Assembly: GCA_013334865.1 (NCBI GenBank)
Contig: JAAXWS010000005.1
Location: 62,001 to 126,000 of the forward strand
DNA from: Chlorobiaceae bacterium
GTDB taxonomy: Bacteria; Bacteroidota; Chlorobiia; Chlorobiales; Chlorobiaceae
Direction: 5' to 3'
Length of the DNA: 64,000 nt
Each line of letters starts with the position of its first letter. Within the stretch, counting starts at the first letter, position 1. Of this stretch, positions 20,150-31,054 are shown one piece after another. A program made the translations under genes and the position numbers. The notes beneath the pieces were generated by a model. It was not told the DNA's origin. It saw nothing but the letters and a program-made list of their open reading frames with translations, and searched no databases.

Positions 20150-20962
20150 TCAGGGCCTCATCGTGATCGTGACACGTTCGAGGGGCACGACCGGTGCGTC
20201 GTGCGTCGGACAGGTGGATCCGGGCAGGTGCACTTTTCCCCCGCTCACGGTGCAGAGCACTCCCGATGCGGCATCAAGCACTACCCTGAACGGCGCGCCG
20301 GCAAAGCTGAGGAGTCCGCCGGCAACGCTGCCGGCCATGTCGAGGACTCCCTTGATCGGCCCGCCAACGAAGTTCATGATGCCGCCTGCTGCTGCGCCGG
20401 CCATGTCGACGGCTCCTTTCGCAGCGCTGCCGACCAGGCCGACCGGCCCCTGCAGGAAGGAGACGGTTTCAACGATATTGTTGGCGACGAGCAGCGAAGC
20501 CGGGCCGACGGCGTTGGCGATCCTGCCGATCGAATCGACAGGGCTGAGGCGGCCGCCCTGGAACCTCGTGAGCAGCATTGATGCGCCTGAAGGCAACTGG
20601 TTCACGACGTTGTAGCCGATGGTCTGCGCATAGGTGATGAATCCGGGGACGTTGAGGCCGAGGACGATCCTTCTCAGGGTTTCGGCCCTCGTCACGACGC
20701 GGATGCTCCCCTCCCTGATGATGGTGGTGCGGCAGGCGAGCCTGCCACCCTCCTGGAACAGTTTGTCGGAGATGAAGGCTTTCTCCTCCTCGCCGGGCTG
20801 CGAGAGGAATTCGGCTCCTTCGCGGACGTACACGAAACAGCTCTGGCAGATGCCGTTGCCGCCGCAGATGTATCCGATATGGGATTTGTTGTGCTGGGCG
20901 ACGGAGAGGAGCAGGTTGCCGACCTGCGCTTCACAGGGTCTGTCGTTGATGTAGATGATCAT
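20150..20962 (-). CDS. Chlorosome envelope protein with [2Fe-2S] ferredoxin domain (CsmI/J/X family)
   Basis: 270 residues. The N-terminal ~95 residues form a plant-type ferredoxin domain; cluster cysteines are in CGGNGICQSC (C-x5-C-x2-C) plus the distal cysteine of RLACRT. The rest is Gly/Ala/Val-rich with amphipathic repeats (GGIMNFVGGPIKGVLDMAG, GGLLSFAGAPFRVVLDAAS) like the small hydrophobic Csm envelope proteins. In green sulfur bacteria these proteins sit in the chlorosome monolayer and are thought to quench excitation under oxidising conditions. Which of csmI, csmJ or csmX it matches cannot be decided here. A paralogue lies upstream, beyond a terminator. Confidence 0.85.
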   Translation of the reverse strand: MIIYINDRPCEAQVGNLLLSVAQHNKSHIGYICGGNGICQSCFVYVREGAEFLSQPGEEEKAFISDKLFQEGGRLACRTTIIREGSIRVVTRAETLRRIVLGLNVPGFITYAQTIGYNVVNQLPSGASMLLTRFQGGRLSPVDSIGRIANAVGPASLLVANNIVETVSFLQGPVGLVGSAAKGAVDMAGAAAGGIMNFVGGPIKGVLDMAGSVAGGLLSFAGAPFRVVLDAASGVLCTVSGGKVHLPGSTCPTHDAPVVPLERVTITMRP

Positions 20963-21080
20963 GTCGCTGGGATTAGCATTGGCAATCGGGGTGGACTACT
21001 TGAACAACGTTTACGACCATGTATCAAGTTTCAATATAAACAAAAACCCTGTGCGCTCAATCCGCAGCCGCTTTCAGCCC

Positions 21081-21123
21081 AATCCGGCTTTCGATGGAAA
21101 AAGCCGGATTGCTCCGGCTTTTT
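21081..21123 (-). terminator. Overlapping alternative hairpins between the two chlorosome genes
   Basis: Two mutually exclusive stems share one arm: AATCCGGCTT / AAGCCGGATT (21081-21090 with 21101-21110) and AAAAAGCCGG / CCGGCTTTTT (21098-21107 with 21114-21123). The second is a symmetric terminator with a T-run in both directions. It ends the upstream csm-type gene, so the pair is probably not one simple operon. Confidence 0.8.
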
Positions 21124-21151
21124 CGTATGGGCAGTCAGGTACAGTGCCTTG

Positions 21152-21802
21152 TCAGTTGCAGGCGACCGCCTCTGTGGTATGCATTCGGAGTACTTCGGGG
21201 ACTACCTTCAGGACACCATCCGTGGGGCAGCAGGAGGCTGTTTTCGGGGTGGTGCCGTTGCCCTCCGCTGAACAGGGCTTGGCGGTTTCCGGCTGTGGCG
21301 TGAACATCGACTGGACGGCGTCGACCACCAGCTGTATGGCGTCGCCAATGGCTCCGACCACGTCGGTCAGCAACTGCCAAGGGCTCACCTGATGCCCTTC
21401 CGCATCGCGCCGGGCCTGGAAAGCGATCGTATCGGTGAACTTCACGGCAGCCTCACTTCCCATTTTTCCCATGTATGCCGGTATGGCGGCAGGGTTCGTC
21501 AGGGTCATGCGTTTTGCTTCTTCAACCGTCGTGAGCACGGTGACCTTTCCCGGCTTTTCGATGTAGGTTTGGCAGGCCATCCGAGTGCCTTCACTGATGA
21601 GCGTGTCGGAAAGCATCGCTTTCTCGGCACTGGTCATCGGGGAGAGGAGTTCCTGGCCTTCGAGCACCTTGACATAGCAGGTCTGGCAGAGGGCGTTGCC
21701 ACCGCAGAAATAGCCGATATGGCCGTGGTTTGCACGAGCGACGTCAAGCAATCTATCGCCGGTATTCGCACTGCATTCCCGGTCGTTGATCGTGATTGTC
21801 AT
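21152..21802 (-). CDS. Chlorosome envelope protein with [2Fe-2S] ferredoxin domain (CsmX-like)
   Basis: Paralogue of the protein at 20150. The start at [10 protein letters not shown] gives 216 residues and aligns with the other copy's N-terminus; a longer frame starting upstream is rejected. Ferredoxin-type cysteines are in [10 protein letters not shown] plus the distal MACQT. The C-terminal part differs: a short amphipathic segment ([19 protein letters not shown]) followed by a Cys-rich tail ([18 protein letters not shown]). In location and length it resembles C. tepidum CsmX as I recall it. Role: Fe-S protein of the chlorosome surface. Confidence 0.83.
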   Translation of the reverse strand: MTITINDRECSANTGDRLLDVARANHGHIGYFCGGNALCQTCYVKVLEGQELLSPMTSAEKAMLSDTLISEGTRMACQTYIEKPGKVTVLTTVEEAKRMTLTNPAAIPAYMGKMGSEAAVKFTDTIAFQARRDAEGHQVSPWQLLTDVVGAIGDAIQLVVDAVQSMFTPQPETAKPCSAEGNGTTPKTASCCPTDGVLKVVPEVLRMHTTEAVACN

Positions 21803-21920
21803 GATGGTATTGATTTGTGTTGGTGAACTTGTTTCCACGAATCCATAACGATTCCTAATCAGGAAAAAGTTGCAGGCAGGGGAGGCGAGCGACCGGGATT
21901 TGTTCCCTGAATCTTTTGTT

Positions 21921-21961
21921 CCCCCGATAAGCCCCAAAGGTCCTATGGGTCTTATCGGGGG
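21921..21961 (-). terminator. Hairpin terminator after mfd
   Basis: 11-bp perfect stem CCCCCGATAAG / CTTATCGGGGG, extended inside by partly complementary GCCCC and GGGT blocks, 27 bp beyond the mfd stop. Confidence 0.8.
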
Positions 21962-21987
21962 AAGAAGTTCAACTTACTCGGTCCCCC

Positions 21988-24900
21988 TCACTGGTTTGCC
22001 AGCCTTCGCAAAAGCGCGGCGTAGCGGTCGATGAGGGCGATGGGGTCGAGGTCGGCGTCGACCGGATGGTTGAAGACGAGCTTCATTTTCTTGTCGTGCC
22101 TGAACTGCGGGCGGTAGGCCTGCAGGGAGGCGTCCTGAAGCGAGGCGATCAGCGTGTTGAAGAAGCTGCCTCCGTAGAACTCCTTGTCGTCGTCAGAAGG
22201 AAGGAAGATCGTTGCGGTCGAGGGCTGGATGTCGATCTTTTCAAGCCCGATAGCCGAGCCGAGGTTCTTCAGGCGCGCCAGAGCGAGCAGGTTCCGGACT
22301 TCGACCGGCATGGGGCCGAAGCGGTCGGCCAGTTCGGTCGCCAGATGCTCCAGGTCGGCATCGCTGGAGGCTTTGGAGATCTTGTCATAACAGGAGAAGC
22401 GCTCCTGCGTCGCCGTCAGGTAGAAGTCGGGGATGAGCGCGTCGAAGAAGAAGATCATGTCGCACGGCTTCGACGGCTTCAGGGCGGCCTTTTCGCTGTC
22501 GCTGAAGATGTGCCCGAATTCGGTCAGCTTCAGTTCTGCCACGGTCTCCTCGATCATCTTCTGGTAGAGGTCGAACCCTATCTCGTGGATGAAGCCCGAC
22601 TGCTCCGCGCCGAGCAGGTTGCCGGCGCCCCGGATGTCGAGGTCCCTGAGTGCCACATTGATGCCGGAGCCGAGCTCGGTGAAGCTCTCGATGACGGCGA
22701 GACGCTGCACGGACTCGCGCTTCAGGGTGTGGAGCGGCGGGGTGATGAGGTAGCAGTAGGCCTTGCGCTCGCTGCGGCCGACCCGGCCCCTGAGCTGGTA
22801 GAGGTCAGACAGGCCGAACATGTCGGCGCGGTTGATGATGATGGTGTTTGCGTTGGAGATGTCGAGCCCCGATCCGATGATCGATGTCGAAATCAGCACG
22901 TCGAGCTCCTTCTGCATGAAATCCATCATCACGTTCTCGAGCTCGCGGGTCGGCATCTGTCCGTGCGCCGTGGCGATCCTTGCCCAGGGGACCAGCTCCC
23001 GGAGCTGCCGTTCGGTCTCCTCGAGGCTGGCGATCCGGTTGTGCAGGAAGAAGACCTGCCCTTCACGCTGGATCTCGTGCCTGATGGCCGCCTGCACCAC
23101 GTCGGCATCGTACTCGGTGATGACCGTTTCTACCGGCTGGCGGTTCTTCGGCGGGGTGGAGACGATCGAGATGTCGCGCGCGCCGAGCATGGAGAACTGC
23201 ATGGTCCTCGGGATCGGGGTCGCGGACATGGTGAGGGTGTCGACGCCGGGGAAGTTCTGGCGGAGCTTCTCCTTGACTTCGACGCCGAAATGCTGCTCCT
23301 CGTCGATGACCAGGAGGCCGAGGTCCTTGAACACCACGTCGTTGGAGACGATCCTGTGGGTGCCGATCACGATGTCCACCAGGCCTGCGGCAATCCGTTC
23401 GATTGTCTCCTGCTGCTGCTTTTTCGGTACGAACCGGCTCAGCACGGCGATGTTCACCGGGAAGTTCTCGAACCGCTTCGAGAAGGACTCCCCGTGCTGG
23501 TGGGCGAGGATGGTGGTCGGGGTAAGCACGGCCACCTGCTTTTTCGACTCGACCGCCTTGAAGGCCGCGCGCATGGCGATCTCGGTCTTGCCGAAGCCTG
23601 CGTCCCCGCAGATGAGGCGGTCCATGGGCGAGGGCGACTGCATGTCCTTCTTGACTTCCCCGATCGCCTTGAGCTGGTCGGGGGTCTCCTCGAACATGAA
23701 CGACGCCTCGAACTCCCGCTGGAAGATCGAGTCGGGCGTGAAGGCGAATCCCGGGGTCATCTTGCGTTCGGCGTAGATGCGGATCAGCTTGGCGGCGATG
23801 TCGCGAAGTTTTTTGCGAACCTTCTCCTTTTTTGCCGACCACTTGGCGCTGCCGAGCTTCGAGAGGTTGGGCATGGAGCCTTCGGCGGCCGTGTACTTCG
23901 AGAGCAGGTTGATGTTCTGCACGTTCACGTAGAGCTGGTCGCCGCCCTCGTACTCCACGAGCACGCACTCCTGCTCGGAATTGCCGACCTGGATCGTTTC
24001 GAGCGACTTGAAGACGCCGATGCCGTAGTCTTCGTGCACCACGTAGTCGCCGACCTTCAGGCGTTGCAGATCCTTGAGCGAGATGCCCCTGACCTTCCGG
24101 CGGCGGTGCGTCCTGCGGGTATGGAACTTGCCGAAGATATCGGACTCGGTGAAGAGGTCGATGCCGCCGAAGACGAACCCGGAGTGCAGGTTTGCCTGGA
24201 CCCAGCCAACTTCGGTCTGGCCGCTTCCTTCACCATGGAGCTCCTCGTTGACAAACTCGCTCAGCTCTTCGATTTCACGTTTCGAGCCGCAGCCGAAGAC
24301 CGTCGAGAGGTTCCTCCCCGCATCGCGCTGCAGGCGGTCGGCCAGGAGGCGGAAGTTGCCCTGGAGCTTCTCCTGGGCTCCGGAGGCGAAGTCGATGCCC
24401 TTTTTTTCGAGCCGGTGGACGATGATGTGCCTGAATTTCGGCAGGGCGGCCTCGATCTGCTCCCTGACATCCGATCCCGCAAGCCCGGTCGCATCGTCGA
24501 CCAGGACGATCGTGGAGGCAGGAAGGAAGTCGAGGATCCCTGCTGACATGGACGAGCCCTGTTCCGTGAAGCTGCCGAAGAGGTCGGCCGAATGGATGGC
24601 GCCCGACGAGAGCTGGCTGTCGACGTCGAAGCTGCGGAGCGAGCTGACCGTATCGCCGAAAAACTCTATCCTTACAGGGTCGGCGGCGCCGTAACCGAAG
24701 ACGTCCACGATCGATCCCCGTACCGAGAATTCCCCTTCGTCCTCCACGAACTCACGTTTCTCGAAGCCGTTCTTCGAGAGGAACTCCATGATGGCTGAGT
24801 AACCGGAATCCTGCCCTGCCTGCAGCGGGAAGATCTTTTCGGAAGAGTCACCGGGGCCGCACACGGTCGTGGCGATGTCGTCGAAATCCGCCACCACGAG

Positions 24901-25263
24901 GATCGCCTTGCCCTGGGCAAGCCGGCCGAGGGTTGGCGACAGTCCGTCGTCGGTGCTGCACACCTCTCCTGAGGACAGGAACGCCGGCAGGTCGTTGTCG
25001 TACAGCTCGATGCCATCGGCGTTGCTGAACAGCACGACCGGGGCGGAGAAGTCACGGAAGAGCCTTGCCGCAAGCAGCGAGGCAAGGGATCCCCTCAGGC
25101 CCGATACAGAGATGCTCTCATGGGTGACGCCCGCCGGCTGAACGGCAAGCACATCGTGCAGCGCACGGTAAGGTGTCGAATAGCCGAGCGATTCAAGCAG
25201 GTAGGCCACCGGCCTTTTTACGATGCTCGCAAACCGGCTGGCAGTCTGGTTGGTTGTGGTCAT
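21988..25263 (-). CDS. mfd: Transcription-repair coupling factor Mfd
   Basis: DNA translocase that removes RNA polymerase stalled at lesions and recruits UvrA. 1091 residues: UvrB-like N-terminal domains (1-~350), the RNA-polymerase-interacting domain starting near [18 protein letters not shown] (~405-470), a superfamily-2 helicase core with Walker [18 protein letters not shown] and the DEEQHFG box, then the TRCF C-terminal domain. Slightly shorter than E. coli Mfd (1148). Monocistronic: terminator on one side, a 367-bp gap on the other. Confidence 0.97.
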   Translation of the reverse strand: MTTTNQTASRFASIVKRPVAYLLESLGYSTPYRALHDVLAVQPAGVTHESISVSGLRGSLASLLAARLFRDFSAPVVLFSNADGIELYDNDLPAFLSSGEVCSTDDGLSPTLGRLAQGKAILVVADFDDIATTVCGPGDSSEKIFPLQAGQDSGYSAIMEFLSKNGFEKREFVEDEGEFSVRGSIVDVFGYGAADPVRIEFFGDTVSSLRSFDVDSQLSSGAIHSADLFGSFTEQGSSMSAGILDFLPASTIVLVDDATGLAGSDVREQIEAALPKFRHIIVHRLEKKGIDFASGAQEKLQGNFRLLADRLQRDAGRNLSTVFGCGSKREIEELSEFVNEELHGEGSGQTEVGWVQANLHSGFVFGGIDLFTESDIFGKFHTRRTHRRRKVRGISLKDLQRLKVGDYVVHEDYGIGVFKSLETIQVGNSEQECVLVEYEGGDQLYVNVQNINLLSKYTAAEGSMPNLSKLGSAKWSAKKEKVRKKLRDIAAKLIRIYAERKMTPGFAFTPDSIFQREFEASFMFEETPDQLKAIGEVKKDMQSPSPMDRLICGDAGFGKTEIAMRAAFKAVESKKQVAVLTPTTILAHQHGESFSKRFENFPVNIAVLSRFVPKKQQQETIERIAAGLVDIVIGTHRIVSNDVVFKDLGLLVIDEEQHFGVEVKEKLRQNFPGVDTLTMSATPIPRTMQFSMLGARDISIVSTPPKNRQPVETVITEYDADVVQAAIRHEIQREGQVFFLHNRIASLEETERQLRELVPWARIATAHGQMPTRELENVMMDFMQKELDVLISTSIIGSGLDISNANTIIINRADMFGLSDLYQLRGRVGRSERKAYCYLITPPLHTLKRESVQRLAVIESFTELGSGINVALRDLDIRGAGNLLGAEQSGFIHEIGFDLYQKMIEETVAELKLTEFGHIFSDSEKAALKPSKPCDMIFFFDALIPDFYLTATQERFSCYDKISKASSDADLEHLATELADRFGPMPVEVRNLLALARLKNLGSAIGLEKIDIQPSTATIFLPSDDDKEFYGGSFFNTLIASLQDASLQAYRPQFRHDKKMKLVFNHPVDADLDPIALIDRYAALLRRLANQ

Positions 25264-25630
25264 GGATACGGGATGAAAACGGATACTTCGGATGTGGGCA
25301 AATGCCCATCACAGGGTTCAATATAGCAAAGCATCGCCATAACCATCGACTCGGACTCCCACGGCGTGCGCCAGGAGCGGTTTTCCTGTTTCTCACGGTT
25401 TGCTAATTGTGTAACTTCATCCGGTGTTTCCGCTTGAAATGTCGCAGGAGTCGTGCGCCTTTATCCGCGGATTGTGAATTTTCTGAAAAATCGACCATTC
25501 GGGCCTCGCCGCTGATGGCATTGTCTCCGTCATCCTTCGTAACTTGCCAAAACGGCAGGGAGTCCGGCTGTGGATGTACACGCCAGCTGTGCAGTCCTGA
25601 ACAACATGCCTGCGGGCGCAACGATCATTT
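25264..25630. other. Divergent intergenic gap between mfd and the ABC ATPase gene
   Basis: 367 bp that must carry the promoters of both flanking genes. I see no RNA gene, repeat or supported reading frame; short frames on either strand lack any recognisable protein feature. Confidence 0.5.
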
Positions 25631-26596
<966 letters not shown>

Positions 26597-26623
26597 AGAC
26601 GCCCAAAGCCAAACCAGACAAAC

Positions 26624-27337
26624 ATGTCGGAAGCCAGCCTCCTGATCGTCGAGGATGACCGTAACCTTGCCGGACTCCTGAAATACAACCTCGAGAAGGC
26701 CGGCTATTCCTGCCGGCATGCCGCAAGCGGCGAAGAGGCCATGGAGGCGTTGCAGTCGGGGCGCTTCAGCCTCGTGCTGCTCGACATCATGCTGCCGGGC
26801 ATGGACGGCTTCGAGGTGTGCCGAAGGATCCGCCAGGACCCGCTCCGGGGAGAGCTGCCCATCATCATGCTGACGGCGAAGGGGGAGGAGATCGACAAGG
26901 TGCTCGGCTTCGAACTCGGCATCGACGACTACGTGGTCAAGCCTTTCAGCCCCAGGGAGCTGAACCTCAGGGTCCGGGCCATCCTGAAGCGTGACCGGCG
27001 CAATCGCCACGAAGAGCCGCAGGAGGTGTTGCGGTCGGGGGGCCTCGAGGTCGACATCGGCCGGCACACGGCGGCACTCGACGGCCGGCCCCTGACGCTG
27101 ACGCTCATGGAGTTCAAGCTGCTCTCCCTGCTGCTCCGGCGCAAAGGGCAGGCGCAGAGCCGCGAGGTGCTGCTCAGCGACGTCTGGGATGTGGACAAGG
27201 AGATCAACACCCGAACCATCGACACCCACGTGACCAGGCTCCGCGAAAAGCTCGGGGAGGCCGGGCGGCTGATCCTCACGGTGCGCGGCCTCGGCTACAA
27301 GTTTGACGAAACAGGGGACGAAAGCCATGCGGGGTAG
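26624..27337 (+). CDS. OmpR/PhoB-family response regulator
   Basis: 237 residues: receiver domain with acidic pair Asp11-Asp12, phospho-acceptor Asp54 (LVLLDIMLPGMDGF) and Lys107 (VVKPFSP), then a winged-helix DNA-binding domain (~140-235; NTRTIDTHVTRLREKLGE). Overlaps the start of its kinase gene by 11 bp. PhoB-like by architecture; whether the signal is phosphate cannot be told from this locus. Confidence 0.93.
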   Translation: MSEASLLIVEDDRNLAGLLKYNLEKAGYSCRHAASGEEAMEALQSGRFSLVLLDIMLPGMDGFEVCRRIRQDPLRGELPIIMLTAKGEEIDKVLGFELGIDDYVVKPFSPRELNLRVRAILKRDRRNRHEEPQEVLRSGGLEVDIGRHTAALDGRPLTLTLMEFKLLSLLLRRKGQAQSREVLLSDVWDVDKEINTRTIDTHVTRLREKLGEAGRLILTVRGLGYKFDETGDESHAG

Positions 27338-29096
27338 GCTTTCGATCAGGCTCGGGGCCATCTTCGGCCTCATCGTCTTTTTTTCGCTCGCCTTCAGTTA
27401 CGTGTACCAGGGGCGCCAGCTGCGCGAGCTCTTCATCAGCGGGGTCCGTGCCGACCTGCTCCGCGAGCTCAGGCTCAACAGCGGCATGCTCGACGACAAA
27501 CCTGCGGAGTGGAGTGCTATCGACCTTTCAGACCGGTGGGCCGACCGCGTCGGCGCCGCCCTCGACGTCCGCGTCACGCTGATAGGCCTCGACGGTCAGG
27601 TCATCGGCGACTCCTACGTGCCTCCCGGCCAGATTGCTTTCGTGAAGAACCATGCCGGTCGCTCCGAGGTTAGGGATGCCCTGTCGAAAGGACTGGGCGA
27701 GACGGTCCGCCACAGCGATACCGTCGGCGAAGAGATGCTCTACCTGGCCGTTCCTGTCGGCTCTCCCAAGCGGTGGGGCGTGCTCCGCTTCGCCAAGCCG
27801 CTGCATGACATCCGGCTGCTCGAGGCCCAGGTCCGCAACGGTATCGAAGGCGGCCTGCTTTGGGCGCTCCTGATCTCGCTTGCCGCAGGAACGCTTTCGG
27901 CGTATTTCCTCTCACGTCCACTTGAACTGATCGCCGAGGCCGCGGACCGGTTCCTCCATGGTGAGACTGCGGCCCGGGTGCAGGTCCGGCGCAGGGATGA
28001 AGTGGGCCGGCTCTCGATGGCCTTCAACTACATGGCCGACGAAATTGTCAGGATGAACCGTCAGGAGGAGTGGCTGCGTGAAGTGCTCTCCAGCATCAGG
28101 GAGGCGATCATCGTTACCAATGCCGAAGGGCAGGTCGTGCTGCTCAATCCCGCGGCCTCAAGGCTCTTTCCGATCGATGGCGCGATGAACAGGGCCGTGC
28201 CGGTCGGGCAGATCCCTGACAAGGCCATGCGAGACCTGCTCGAGCGGGTGCAGGCCTCCGGCGACCGGCTGTTCAGGGACGAATTGACCGTCATGACCTC
28301 GAAGGGGGAGCGAGTGCTGACGGTCAGCGCCGTGGCGGTCATGCAGGGGGAGCGGTTCGACGGCACCGTCTTCGTCATCAACGACATTACCCGCCTGAGA
28401 AACCTTGAAAGGATGCGGCGTGATTTCGTCTCGAGCGTCTCGCATGAGCTCAGGACTCCGCTGGCGAGTATCAAAGGCTATACCGAAACCCTGCTCGAAG
28501 GGGCGATGAACGACCCGGACCATGCGGCCGCGTTCCTCCGCATCATCCTTCAGGAGAGCGAACAGCTCACGGCCCTGGTCAATGACGTGCTCGACCTGTC
28601 GAAGATCGAGTCCGGCCGGATCGACTACCACTTCGCCCCGCTCGACGTCAAGCCGCAGATAGCCAGGAGCGTGGCCCTGTTCGAGCAGGCGGCCGTGAGG
28701 AAAGGGGTGAAGATCGAGCTTGATCTGCCGGACGCCCTGCCTCCGGTCATGGCGGACGCCGGCTACTTCGATATCGTCATGCGCAACCTCGTGGACAACG
28801 CGGTCAAGTATGTCGGGGAAAAGAGCGGGCTGGTGAGGGTCAGGGCATTCGAAAAGGAGGATGCCGTGAGCATCGAGGTCGAGGACAACGGGATCGGCAT
28901 TCCGCAGGGGGACCTCGACCGCATCTTCGAGCGGTTCTACCGGGTCGACAGGGCCCGATCACGGCAGCTTGGCGGCACCGGCCTCGGCCTGTCGATCGTC
29001 AAGCATATCGTGCTTGCCCACAAAGGTAACATCCGGGTGCGTTCAAGGGTCAACAGCGGCTCGGTCTTCACCGTAACCCTGCCCGTTGCCCCTTGA
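27327..29096 (+). CDS. PhoR-type membrane sensor histidine kinase
   Basis: 589 residues from the ATG reading MRGRLSIRLG, chosen over a TTG eight codons earlier because GGGGAC sits at ribosome-binding distance. Order: membrane helix (~8-28), periplasmic domain, second helix (~175-195), HAMP, a PAS domain (~235-345), dimerisation domain with phospho-histidine SVSHELRTPLASIKGY, and an ATPase domain with NAVKYV, DNGIGIP and GGTGLGLSIVK. Cognate of the overlapping upstream regulator. Confidence 0.92.
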   Translation: MRGRLSIRLGAIFGLIVFFSLAFSYVYQGRQLRELFISGVRADLLRELRLNSGMLDDKPAEWSAIDLSDRWADRVGAALDVRVTLIGLDGQVIGDSYVPPGQIAFVKNHAGRSEVRDALSKGLGETVRHSDTVGEEMLYLAVPVGSPKRWGVLRFAKPLHDIRLLEAQVRNGIEGGLLWALLISLAAGTLSAYFLSRPLELIAEAADRFLHGETAARVQVRRRDEVGRLSMAFNYMADEIVRMNRQEEWLREVLSSIREAIIVTNAEGQVVLLNPAASRLFPIDGAMNRAVPVGQIPDKAMRDLLERVQASGDRLFRDELTVMTSKGERVLTVSAVAVMQGERFDGTVFVINDITRLRNLERMRRDFVSSVSHELRTPLASIKGYTETLLEGAMNDPDHAAAFLRIILQESEQLTALVNDVLDLSKIESGRIDYHFAPLDVKPQIARSVALFEQAAVRKGVKIELDLPDALPPVMADAGYFDIVMRNLVDNAVKYVGEKSGLVRVRAFEKEDAVSIEVEDNGIGIPQGDLDRIFERFYRVDRARSRQLGGTGLGLSIVKHIVLAHKGNIRVRSRVNSGSVFTVTLPVAP

Positions 29097-29143
29097 TGAT
29101 ATTCAGGATTATCTAAGCGCCTGTCGAAGTGATCCCATACCCA

Positions 29144-29161
29144 GGGGAGCTTCAGCTCCCC
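29144..29161. repeat. TTCA-loop hairpin, first of a pair
   Basis: Perfect 7-bp stem GGGGAGC / GCTCCCC with loop TTCA, 48 bp after the kinase stop. A second hairpin with the same loop follows 29 bp on. Could act as a terminator for the kinase gene or be half of a REP-type element. Confidence 0.6.
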
Positions 29162-29190
29162 GGACATTCAACCTTACATTCTCTTGTGTG

Positions 29191-29212
29191 GCCCCCGGCT
29201 TCAGCCGGGGGC
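29191..29212. repeat. TTCA-loop hairpin overlapping the NUDIX gene end
   Basis: Perfect 9-bp stem GCCCCCGGC / GCCGGGGGC with loop TTCA. The minus-strand stop codon of the NUDIX gene (29201-29203) lies inside the loop, so the hairpin contains the last codons of that gene. Confidence 0.65.
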
Positions 29213-29722
29213 GGCGGGATTCCTTCCGTCGATCCACCGGCTCTCCTCGATGATCTGCCGGTGCAGGGGTATCCTGACCTCTGGAAGCTGGCCGGAGGTG
29301 TAGAAGCCGGCTTCGAACACCTCATGGTTGATGCTGATCTGCTCATGGTTGGCGATGACGCGGTAGGCGACCACCATCAGCGAGCCGTACATCTCCGACT
29401 CGCGGTGATACACTCCGATCAACCCATCCACCGTGCCCTCGAGCGAAGTCTCTTCGTAGAGTTCGCGCAGGCAACCCTCCTCGGGATGCTCCCCGGCCTC
29501 GAGGAACCCGCCGGGAAGTGCCCATTCATTGAACGCCGGTTCGTGGGCGCGACGGATCAGCAGCAGTTCCCCGTTGCGGTTGACCGTGAAGGCCAGGGCC
29601 ACAGGAAGGGGGTTGACGTAATGGATCCAGCCGCATGCGGGGCAGTTCATGCGGTCGCGGCCGTCGACAAATGACTGCTTCAGGGGGGTTGCACAAATCG
29701 GGCAGAAAGTATAGCTCTTCAT
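29201..29722 (-). CDS. NUDIX hydrolase with zinc ribbon
   Basis: 173 residues starting MKSYTFCPICA; a longer frame upstream is rejected because the Zn ribbon is the natural N-terminus. CPIC and CPAC (residues ~7-33) form a zinc ribbon as in NudC-like proteins. The NUDIX box reads GGFLEAGEHPEEGCLRELYE, continuing ETSL (G-x5-E-x7-RE-x2-EE). It probably hydrolyses a nucleoside-diphosphate compound (ADP-ribose or NAD-like); substrate unknown. The 182-bp gap to bcp holds divergent promoters. Confidence 0.88.
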   Translation of the reverse strand: MKSYTFCPICATPLKQSFVDGRDRMNCPACGWIHYVNPLPVALAFTVNRNGELLLIRRAHEPAFNEWALPGGFLEAGEHPEEGCLRELYEETSLEGTVDGLIGVYHRESEMYGSLMVVAYRVIANHEQISINHEVFEAGFYTSGQLPEVRIPLHRQIIEESRWIDGRNPAAPG

Positions 29723-29904
29723 CGAAAAAGAGGCTTGATTGCTTGCCGGTGAAGGTAATAGCGGAAATTCATATCCATAACCGGCACATGGCCTTAATAA
29801 TTCTTCCCCCTTCCCGGGTTGCATGACGGCCGAACGAAACTTTTTGCTCGCGCTTCCGATTGTTTCCGGCAAAAGCATTTCTGTAACACCAACCAGTTGT
29901 AGCC

Positions 29905-30369
29905 ATGGCATTGTTAGAGATCGGACAGAAGGCCCCAGTCTTTTCCGCCAGCGACCAGGACGGAAAGCCCGTCAGCCTTGAATCGTATCGCGGCAGGAAG
30001 GTCCTTATCTACTTCTACCCCAAGGACGACACTCCCGGCTGTACCAGGGAGGCTTGCGCTTTTCGGGACAATTTGCCTAATTTTGAAAAGACGGGGGTAG
30101 AGGTGCTTGGCATAAGCGTCGATGGGGAAAAAGCCCATCGCAAATTCGCCGACAAGTACCAGCTGCCTTTCAGGCTCGTTTCGGACGAGTCGAAATCGAT
30201 AGTTGAAGCGTACGGCGTCTGGGGAAAGAAAAAATTCATGGGAAGGGAGTATATGGGCACGAACCGGGTAACTTACCTGGTCGATGAGCAGGGTAACATC
30301 TCGAAAGTCTGGCCCAAGGTAAAACCGGAAACGCATGCCGCTGAAGTCCTCGAGTGGCTGCAGCAATAA
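29905..30369 (+). CDS. bcp: Thioredoxin-dependent peroxiredoxin BCP
   Basis: Reduces hydrogen peroxide and organic hydroperoxides. 154 residues with peroxidatic Cys46 in DDTPGCTREACAFRD and the resolving Cys51 five residues later, as in E. coli BCP. Useful to an anaerobe meeting traces of oxygen. The AlgH-like gene follows after 9 bp. Confidence 0.93.
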   Translation: MALLEIGQKAPVFSASDQDGKPVSLESYRGRKVLIYFYPKDDTPGCTREACAFRDNLPNFEKTGVEVLGISVDGEKAHRKFADKYQLPFRLVSDESKSIVEAYGVWGKKKFMGREYMGTNRVTYLVDEQGNISKVWPKVKPETHAAEVLEWLQQ

Positions 30370-30378
30370 ACGTAAGCT

Positions 30379-30942
30379 ATGGTAAACGAATTCGAACAGC
30401 TCAAGGCCGGCAAGTTGCTGCTCGCGTCGGCGAACCTGGTTGAATCGAACTTCAAGCGGACCGTGCTGCTCATGTGCGAGCACAACGAGGAGGGCTCGCT
30501 CGGCTTCATCCTCAACCGACCGATGGAGTTCAAGGTATGCGAGGCGATTACCGGTTTCGACGAGATCGGCGAACCGTTGCACATGGGAGGTCCGGTCCAG
30601 GTGGATGCCGTACATTTCCTGCACAGCAGGGGAGACGTCATCGACGATGCCCATGAGATCCTCCCCGGTCTTTTCTGGGGCGGGGACAAGGAGCAGCTCA
30701 GCTACCTCATCAACACCGGCGTCATCAGGCCCTCCGAGGTTCGCTTCTTCCTCGGCTACGCGGGGTGGAGTGCCGGCCAGCTCGAACAGGAGTTCGAAGA
30801 GGGCTCATGGTACACCGCCGATGCATCGGGCGAACTGGTCTTCACCGATGAGTACGAACGCATGTGGAGCCGTACGGTCCGGGCCAAGGGAGGCGAGTAC
30901 TGCTTCGTCGCCAATTCGCCGGAGCTTCCGGGAATGAACTGA
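30379..30942 (+). CDS. YqgE/AlgH family protein (DUF179)
   Basis: 187 residues with the family signatures GKLLLASANLVESNFKRTVL near the N-terminus, GSLGFILNRP, and LGYAGWSAGQLEQE near residue 135. Biochemical role is not established in this family. It is probably co-transcribed with bcp; a 9-bp hairpin ends the unit. Confidence 0.9.
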   Translation: MVNEFEQLKAGKLLLASANLVESNFKRTVLLMCEHNEEGSLGFILNRPMEFKVCEAITGFDEIGEPLHMGGPVQVDAVHFLHSRGDVIDDAHEILPGLFWGGDKEQLSYLINTGVIRPSEVRFFLGYAGWSAGQLEQEFEEGSWYTADASGELVFTDEYERMWSRTVRAKGGEYCFVANSPELPGMN

Positions 30943-30950
30943 TTCCAACA

Positions 30951-30978
30951 AAGGGGTGCGGAACTTACGGCACCCCTT
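30951..30978 (+). terminator. Hairpin terminator after the bcp-algH unit
   Basis: 9-bp perfect stem AAGGGGTGC / GCACCCCTT with a 10-nt loop, 9 bp after the stop codon, followed by a T-rich GTTGTTCTTG. Confidence 0.75.
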
Positions 30979-31054
30979 GAGTTGTTCTTGATAATGTCCG
31001 CACGAATGGTTATCTATGACGCATCGTGCTCGGGCACGGTTCTTTGACTTTACT

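Noticed and set aside
27303-27326. TTG start for the sensor kinase
   Set aside because: The ATG at 27327 has a better ribosome binding site and gives the expected short N-terminus before the first membrane helix.
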